NCBI RefSeq assembly: GCF_000335475.2
Contig: NZ_ANAH02000010.1
Location: forward strand, 372,001-436,000
Length of the DNA stretch: 64,000 bases
DNA from: Cystobacter fuscus DSM 2262
Lineage (GTDB): Bacteria; Myxococcota; Myxococcia; Myxococcales; Myxococcaceae
Direction of reading: 5' to 3'
Shown one piece after another: positions 58,618 to 64,000 of this stretch; positions within the stretch are counted from its first letter, which is position 1; every line of letters begins with the position of its first letter. The translations under genes were made by a program, and so were the position numbers. The notes under the pieces are model-generated. The model was not told the origin of the DNA and made no database searches. It saw only the letters and a program-made list of their open reading frames with translations.

Positions 58618-58983
58618 CTTGAGTTGTTCCTGGGCCATCTGCCGGGCCGAGTCCGTGCCCGAGCCCACGCCGAGGGGACCGGGCTGGCGCTCCCGGGGAA
58701 CCGCCTGGGGCCGATCGATGACGTAGGGACCCCGCTCGTACCCCTGGTTGCTGTCCGCGTTCGCCGGGTGATCCTTCCAGCCCTTGTCCAGGGCCACGCC
58801 CGAGCCCGCGCCGCCCGAGCCTCCCTGTCCGCTCTCGGCCTCCGAGGCCGCCGGGCTCTGGTACTTCTGGTGGACGGGCTCGTTGAACCGGCCGGACTGC
58901 TTCGAGGCCTCCGGCCCATTGCAGCCCGCCATGAGGGCGCCGCCCATGCCCACCGCCAGCATCCACCCCATCCAACGCGACAT
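58612..58983 (-). CDS. Small lipoprotein of unknown function
   Basis: A 123-residue protein with a lipoprotein signal (MLAVGMGGALMAGC, lipidated Cys21). The mature part is Gly/Ser/Gln-rich and has no recognisable domain; YVIDRPQAVPRERQPGPLG is the most structured stretch. It faces the kinase gene tail to tail and has 228 bp upstream to the CLC gene, in which I see no further feature. Confidence 0.65.
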   Translation of the reverse strand: MSRWMGWMLAVGMGGALMAGCNGPEASKQSGRFNEPVHQKYQSPAASEAESGQGGSGGAGSGVALDKGWKDHPANADSNQGYERGPYVIDRPQAVPRERQPGPLGVGSGTDSARQMAQEQLKE

Positions 58984-59211
58984 TGTCTGCCTCCTGGTGG
59001 AAATCCGTCTTGTCTTCCTGGCTCACAAGGTAGGCCCTCCTCCCGAGGCGAGCAGGCCAGGAGCGGGGGGTTGCCTGGCCGTTTGGTGAGAGGCGTTGGT
59101 GGAAGGCATTGCGAGTGTCGGACGGTGGGAGGTCGTCCCGGGGTGGGGCTGTGCCCGCCCTGGCGTGGTGCCGAGGTTGTGGGCTCTCAACCCCGGCGTG
59201 CTCGAGAGCCC

Positions 59212-61263
59212 ATGGAATCGATCGAGGAGGGTGGGCGGTCGGGGCCGTGGGCGCGCGTGGAGCGGTGGGTGTTGCGGCTGCTGGCACTCACCAACCGGCT
59301 GCGGCTGCCGGGGCCCTCGGTGTTGCCGGTGGCGGGGGCGTTGGTGGGCCTCTACAGCGGTCTGGCCGCGGGGCTCTTCGCCAACCTCATCGGGCTGGTG
59401 AGCGGAATAGCCCTGGGCTTTCCCAAGCTGCTCGACGCGCTCGATGCCGACTCGCCCACCCGCGCCGCCCTGCGCCAGGCGTTCGCCGAGGCGCGCTGGG
59501 AGTTCGAGTTCCTCCTCGTGGGGATTCCGCTCGGGCTGAGCGCGTTGATGCTCTCGCGCCTCATCCAGCCAGGGGGCCCGAGAAGCCAGGTGAAGCACCG
59601 CCTGGAGGTGCTGGGGTTGCTGATGCTGGGGGCGCTGTCGCTCTACTACCCGCTGGTGGCGCTGGCGGCGACCAACTCGGTGCTCGGGCACCTGCATGAC
59701 GTGGGGCGCGAGGTGCGGCACCTGCCGCCCTGGTGGGTGATGCTGCTGCCCATGTTGGGGGGCGTGCTGGTGGGCCGCGTGCTGCGCGACCGTCCCGAGA
59801 CGCATGGCCACGGCGTGCCCGAGGTGGTGAAGGCGGTGGAGCGCGAGGGCCGGCTGCCCGGGCGCGACGGGGTGCTCAAGCTGGTGGCGAGCGCGATCAC
59901 CATCGGCACGGGGGGCTCGGCGGGGCGCGAGGGGCCCATCGTCTTTGGCGGCGCGGCGTTCGGCTCGGAGGTGGGCCGCACGCTGGGCTTCACGCGGCGC
60001 GAGCTGGCGATCCTCCTGGCCAGTGGAGCGGGCGCGGGCATCGCCGCGTCCTTCAACGCGCCCATCGCCGGCGCCCTGTTCGCGATGGAGATCATCCTGC
60101 GCGAGTTCCAACTGCGCGTCTTCTCGCCCATCATCCTCGCGAGCGTCACCGCCACGCTGGTGGGCCGGGGCGTCATGGGCAGCGCGCCCATGGTGCGGCG
60201 CGTGGCGTACAGCATGGTGAGTGGCTGGGAGATTGTCTTCTACGCGCTGCTGGGGCTGGTGACGGGGCTGTTGGCGTACGCCTTCATCCGCTCGCTGCAT
60301 GGGGTGGAGACGTTCTTCCATGGCGAGGGCAGGGGCCGGTGGAGCGCGCGGGTGGGGCGGCTGCCGCTGTTCGTGAAGGCGGGGCTGGGGGGCCTGGTGG
60401 TGGGAGGGCTGGCGCTGGTGCACCCGGTGGTGTGGGGCACGGGCCACGAGTCCATCAACGACGCGGCGGTGCGGGCGCTGTCCGTGTCGCTCCTGGCGTC
60501 GGGCTGCTTGCTGAAGCTGGTGGGGACGGCGATCACGCTGGGCTCGGGGGGCTCGGGCGGGACGTTCTTCCCCATGACGGTGATGGGGGCGCTGGCGGGT
60601 GGGGCCTTCGGCGAGGTGATACACGCGGCCCTGCCCGGCATCACCGCGCCGAGCGGGGCCTACGCGATGGTGGGCATGGGCGGGGCGGTGGCGGCGCTCA
60701 CGCGCGGGCCGCTGACGGGGCTGATGATGGTGTACGAGCTGAGCGGCAACTACGCCATCATCCTGCCGCTGATGGTGACGTGCACCATCGCCTCGGCGCT
60801 GTGCCACGCGCTGGTGGAGCGGCGGGCGGGCGTGGACGCGAACACGCTCGGGCGCATCCCCGTGGACGAGCTGGTGGCGTGGGTGGAGCCGGTGGAGCCC
60901 GGGGCGTGGGCGCCGGAGGTGCGCGAGCGGCTGCTCGCGTCGCACGAGAGGGCGCTGCCCGTGAGGGATGGAGCGGGCACGTTGCTGGGCGTGGTGAGCG
61001 CGAGCGTGCTGGAGGCCCAGGAGCTTCGGGCCAACCGGGGCACGGTGGAGGGGTGGGTGCGACGGGTGCCCGCCGTGTCCGTGGAGACGCCGGTGGGCGA
61101 GGCCCTGCGCGCCATGGACGCGCACGAGGTGGATGCGCTGCCGGTGCGGGGCGAGGGTCGGGTGGGGGTGGTGACGCGCGCGGGCCTGTTGCGCTTTCTC
61201 CAGCGCGAGCGGCGCATCCGCCAGAAGGAGCCGCCCTTCTCCCCCACGGAACTACCAAGGTAG
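59212..61263 (+). CDS. CLC-type chloride channel/antiporter with C-terminal CBS domains
   Basis: A 683-residue membrane protein. The CLC core has HGHGVPEVV (Ser107-region equivalent, usual GSGIP), GSAGREGPIVF with the gating glutamate, and GSGGSGGTFFP. Helices run from about residue 40 to 520. Two CBS repeats lie at about 550-670 (LPVRDGAGTLLGVVSASVLE and LPVRGEGRVGVVTRAGLLRF) and probably sense adenine nucleotides. The gating Glu is kept. The missing Ser in the selectivity motif is common in this bacterial subgroup. The start at 59212 has a weak SD. It converges on the HIT gene with 6 bp between the stops. Confidence 0.9.
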   Translation: MESIEEGGRSGPWARVERWVLRLLALTNRLRLPGPSVLPVAGALVGLYSGLAAGLFANLIGLVSGIALGFPKLLDALDADSPTRAALRQAFAEARWEFEFLLVGIPLGLSALMLSRLIQPGGPRSQVKHRLEVLGLLMLGALSLYYPLVALAATNSVLGHLHDVGREVRHLPPWWVMLLPMLGGVLVGRVLRDRPETHGHGVPEVVKAVEREGRLPGRDGVLKLVASAITIGTGGSAGREGPIVFGGAAFGSEVGRTLGFTRRELAILLASGAGAGIAASFNAPIAGALFAMEIILREFQLRVFSPIILASVTATLVGRGVMGSAPMVRRVAYSMVSGWEIVFYALLGLVTGLLAYAFIRSLHGVETFFHGEGRGRWSARVGRLPLFVKAGLGGLVVGGLALVHPVVWGTGHESINDAAVRALSVSLLASGCLLKLVGTAITLGSGGSGGTFFPMTVMGALAGGAFGEVIHAALPGITAPSGAYAMVGMGGAVAALTRGPLTGLMMVYELSGNYAIILPLMVTCTIASALCHALVERRAGVDANTLGRIPVDELVAWVEPVEPGAWAPEVRERLLASHERALPVRDGAGTLLGVVSASVLEAQELRANRGTVEGWVRRVPAVSVETPVGEALRAMDAHEVDALPVRGEGRVGVVTRAGLLRFLQRERRIRQKEPPFSPTELPR

Positions 61264-61269
61264 GACCGC

Positions 61270-61614
61270 CTACCCCGGAGGCCAGTGCAGGGGGCGCCCG
61301 GCGAGCAGGTGCAGGTGGATGTGGAACACCGTCTGCCCGGCGTCGCGCTGGGTGTTCATCACCACGCGGTAGCCGTTGTCGGCGTGGCCGCGCTCGCGCG
61401 CCAGCTTGGCGGCGGCGACGAAGAGCTGGCCCACCACCTCGCGGTCCTCCGGGGTGATGTCGTTCACCGTGGCGATGTGCTTGTGGGGGATGAAGAGCAC
61501 ATGCGTGGGCGCCTGGGGATTGATGTCCTCGAAGGCGAGGCACTGCTCGTCACGGTAGACGACCTTGGCGGGAATCTGGCCGTCGCGAATCTTGCAGAAG
61601 AGGCAGTCGGACAT
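61270..61614 (-). CDS. HIT family (HINT-like) protein
   Basis: A 114-residue nucleotide hydrolase/phosphoramidase. It has CLFCKI (Cys4, Cys7; zinc), the HINT block PTHVLFIPHKHIATVND and the catalytic histidine triad H98-x-H100-x-H102 in FHIHLHLLAGRPL. Length and motifs are those of HinT-type enzymes, which remove AMP from amino groups. It starts 19 bp after the end of the glycosyltransferase gene and may be co-transcribed with it. Confidence 0.93.
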   Translation of the reverse strand: MSDCLFCKIRDGQIPAKVVYRDEQCLAFEDINPQAPTHVLFIPHKHIATVNDITPEDREVVGQLFVAAAKLARERGHADNGYRVVMNTQRDAGQTVFHIHLHLLAGRPLHWPPG

Positions 61615-61633
61615 GGGCCTCGCAGTCTAACCC

Positions 61634-63100
61634 TCACGGCAGCCGCGAGGTCCAGTTCGGATCCGGCACGCAGTGCGTCTGGGGCAGCCGCACGAGGATG
61701 AAGGGGCCTTCCCCGGCCACGCGCTGCCCCGCGCCCTCGGCGCCCGCCATGGTGAGCACGTAGTTGTAGAAGCCCGAGTTGCGCCCCGCCGCGAGGTGCG
61801 AGAAGAGGGGGACGTCGCGGTGCAGGTAGCTGTAGCCGCCGGACCAGGCCAGGTGCACCGCCTCCACCTTGAGGCCGCACAGGTCCTCGAGCTTGCCGGC
61901 GTGGATGAGCAGGCGGTTGAGGGGCCCGAAGTCGTCCCAGGCGCTCGAGAGGGCCTTGGCCCCGGCGTACTGCCCCAGGTCCTGGAAGGTGAGCCGTCCC
62001 ATGCGCAGGGCCGAGACGCCCGCCACCGCCACCACCACCAGGGGCAGGGCGAGCCGCGCGGGCGAGGGAGGCAGGTGGCGCAGCAGCGTGTCCAGGCCCA
62101 CGCCCGCGAGCGCGGCGAACAGGGGCAGCACGGGCAGGATGAAGCGCAGCTCCTTGTGGGGCTGCCATGCGTGGAGCGCGACGAAGATGGCGGCCACGGC
62201 GAGCAGGCCCGGGGCCCGCCGCGCGGCGAACAGGGACAGCCCGAGCGCCACGGCGGTGGGCGCGCCCATGGACAGCCAGAGGACGTGGCCGTAGTAGGAG
62301 AAGGGGGCGGTGCCGAAGGTGGCGGCCTTGCCTTGCAGGAGGTTGAAGTCCAGGTACACGCGCGCCGAGTGGAACCACCGGCCCCACGTGAGCCAGTCCA
62401 GGAGGCCGAAGAGCAGGGCCCACCCGGCGAGCACCGCCAGCGCCTCGCCCGCCTGGCGCCACTGGCGCCGCGCCACGAGCACCGCGAGCAGGCCCACGCA
62501 GAAGATGCCCGTCTGCAGCCGCAGCAACACCGCGAGCCCCAGCAGCGAGGCCCCCACCAGGCGCTGGCGCCGGGAGGCGTCCGGGGCGAGCGCGAACGCC
62601 AGTCCCAGCACCACGGGCAGCGCGGAGGCGTTCTCGCTCAGGGCGCGGGGGGCGAAGTAGAGGGGCACGGCGGTGAGGGCGAACAGCGAGGCCCCCGCCG
62701 CGGCCGCCAGCGCCGACGCCCCATACGCCCGCGCCAGCCGCGCGCTGCCCCAGGCGGTGGCCGCCCCAATGAGCGCGAAGACTCCGCGCGTCAGGCCCAG
62801 GTACCCCCGGGGCTCGCCCAGCCCCAGCCAGGTGGACAGCTTGAAGAGGACGGCCACCGCCGCCGGCAGGGCCCAGTTGCGCGCCCCCTCGATGAACTCC
62901 CAGGCGCGCATCCCATAGCCGAAGACGAGCCGGTGGGCCGGCTCCAGGCTCTGGTAGATTTCGTCCGGCCAGTACACCCCGTCATCGGAGAGGGCCAGCC
63001 ACACCCGGAGTGCGGCTCCCACCCCCACGGCCACCAGGAGGACGGCCCGGGCGAGGAGCCGTTCGGACGAGGCTTCGGGGCGGGGGGGAGGGGTCGACAT
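61634..63100 (-). CDS. GT22-like (Alg9/PIG-B type) membrane mannosyltransferase
   Basis: A 488-residue GT-C protein with about ten helices. The first external loop has WPDEIYQSLEPAHRLVFGYG, with the DE pair of GT-C enzymes, and the signature HKELRF at 315-320 corresponds to HKEERF of the GT22 family, which uses dolichol- or polyprenyl-phosphate mannose in eukaryotes. Bacterial members are known only from genomes. Start ATG 63100 gives the natural N terminus but has no SD. The gene is divergent from hprK, 51 bp away. It could transfer a sugar from a polyprenyl-phosphate donor to an envelope glycan. Confidence 0.75.
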   Translation of the reverse strand: MSTPPPRPEASSERLLARAVLLVAVGVGAALRVWLALSDDGVYWPDEIYQSLEPAHRLVFGYGMRAWEFIEGARNWALPAAVAVLFKLSTWLGLGEPRGYLGLTRGVFALIGAATAWGSARLARAYGASALAAAAGASLFALTAVPLYFAPRALSENASALPVVLGLAFALAPDASRRQRLVGASLLGLAVLLRLQTGIFCVGLLAVLVARRQWRQAGEALAVLAGWALLFGLLDWLTWGRWFHSARVYLDFNLLQGKAATFGTAPFSYYGHVLWLSMGAPTAVALGLSLFAARRAPGLLAVAAIFVALHAWQPHKELRFILPVLPLFAALAGVGLDTLLRHLPPSPARLALPLVVVAVAGVSALRMGRLTFQDLGQYAGAKALSSAWDDFGPLNRLLIHAGKLEDLCGLKVEAVHLAWSGGYSYLHRDVPLFSHLAAGRNSGFYNYVLTMAGAEGAGQRVAGEGPFILVRLPQTHCVPDPNWTSRLP

Positions 63101-63151
63101 GTGGGTTGACCACGCGAAAAGGGCCGCCGGGTGATATTCCACCTGGGTCCG

Positions 63152-64000
<849 letters not shown>

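Noticed and set aside
59023-61125. 700-residue frame opposite the CLC gene
   Set aside because: Shadow; the plus-strand CLC motifs are unambiguous.

Overview
The window is a 64 kb piece of a high-GC chromosome. It is almost fully coding, with genes on both strands. The content points to a myxobacterium, probably of the Cystobacterineae (Cystobacter/Archangium/Myxococcus type): many lipoproteins, Ser/Thr kinases and FHA proteins, a PilZ-Hsp70 fusion, an HPr kinase, a vWA/MoxR/DUF58 set and a large sugar/glycosyltransferase cluster. The taxonomic call is inference from gene content, not from a marker gene. No tRNA, rRNA, CRISPR array, insertion sequence or phage gene was recognised.

Layout. 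0-5 kb: a secreted GH46 chitosanase (cut by the window edge) with a 23-bp dyad operator candidate, then a MoxR/DUF58/BatA-like operon on the minus strand. 5-12 kb: a lipoprotein, a PilZ-Hsp70 fusion, an MFS exporter and a GST. 12-26 kb: a carbohydrate cluster. It has a glycosyltransferase, a divergent inositol-3-phosphate synthase, an apparently circularly permuted glycosidase-like protein, two oxidoreductases, two SDR epimerases, a second GT4, three CgeB-like transferases and UDP-glucose dehydrogenase. Most of these overlap by 4 bp or sit a few bases apart, so they form one or two transcripts that probably build and export or anchor an inositol- or uronate-containing glycan.

26-31 kb: a low-GC DUF4328 membrane protein, then a tight minus-strand trio (zinc-ribbon pseudokinase, vWA protein, divergent adenylosuccinate synthetase). 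This trio is the best candidate for an undescribed system. Next come a zinc alcohol dehydrogenase, an HExxH TPR protease and a DUF4175 protein. 36-42 kb: a MarR regulator, a methyltransferase, a decayed DUF3396 immunity-like gene, and a sulfate ABC transporter operon (sbp-cysT-cysW-cysA).

42-47 kb: a membrane Ser/Thr kinase and an arsR-acr3-arsC operon with a clear operator. The arsC stop codon abuts a truncated helix-hairpin-helix gene. 47-54 kb: an FHA protein, a TonB-dependent receptor, a Cys-rich lipoprotein, then a cobalamin riboswitch followed by two more lipoproteins and a Tat-type Rieske lipoprotein. This looks like a corrinoid-responsive surface system. 54-58.5 kb: an FHA-GAF-degenerate cyclase beside a kinase carrying three 14-residue threonine repeats. 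58.5-64 kb: a small lipoprotein, a CLC channel with CBS domains, a HIT protein, a GT22-like mannosyltransferase and the start of hprK.
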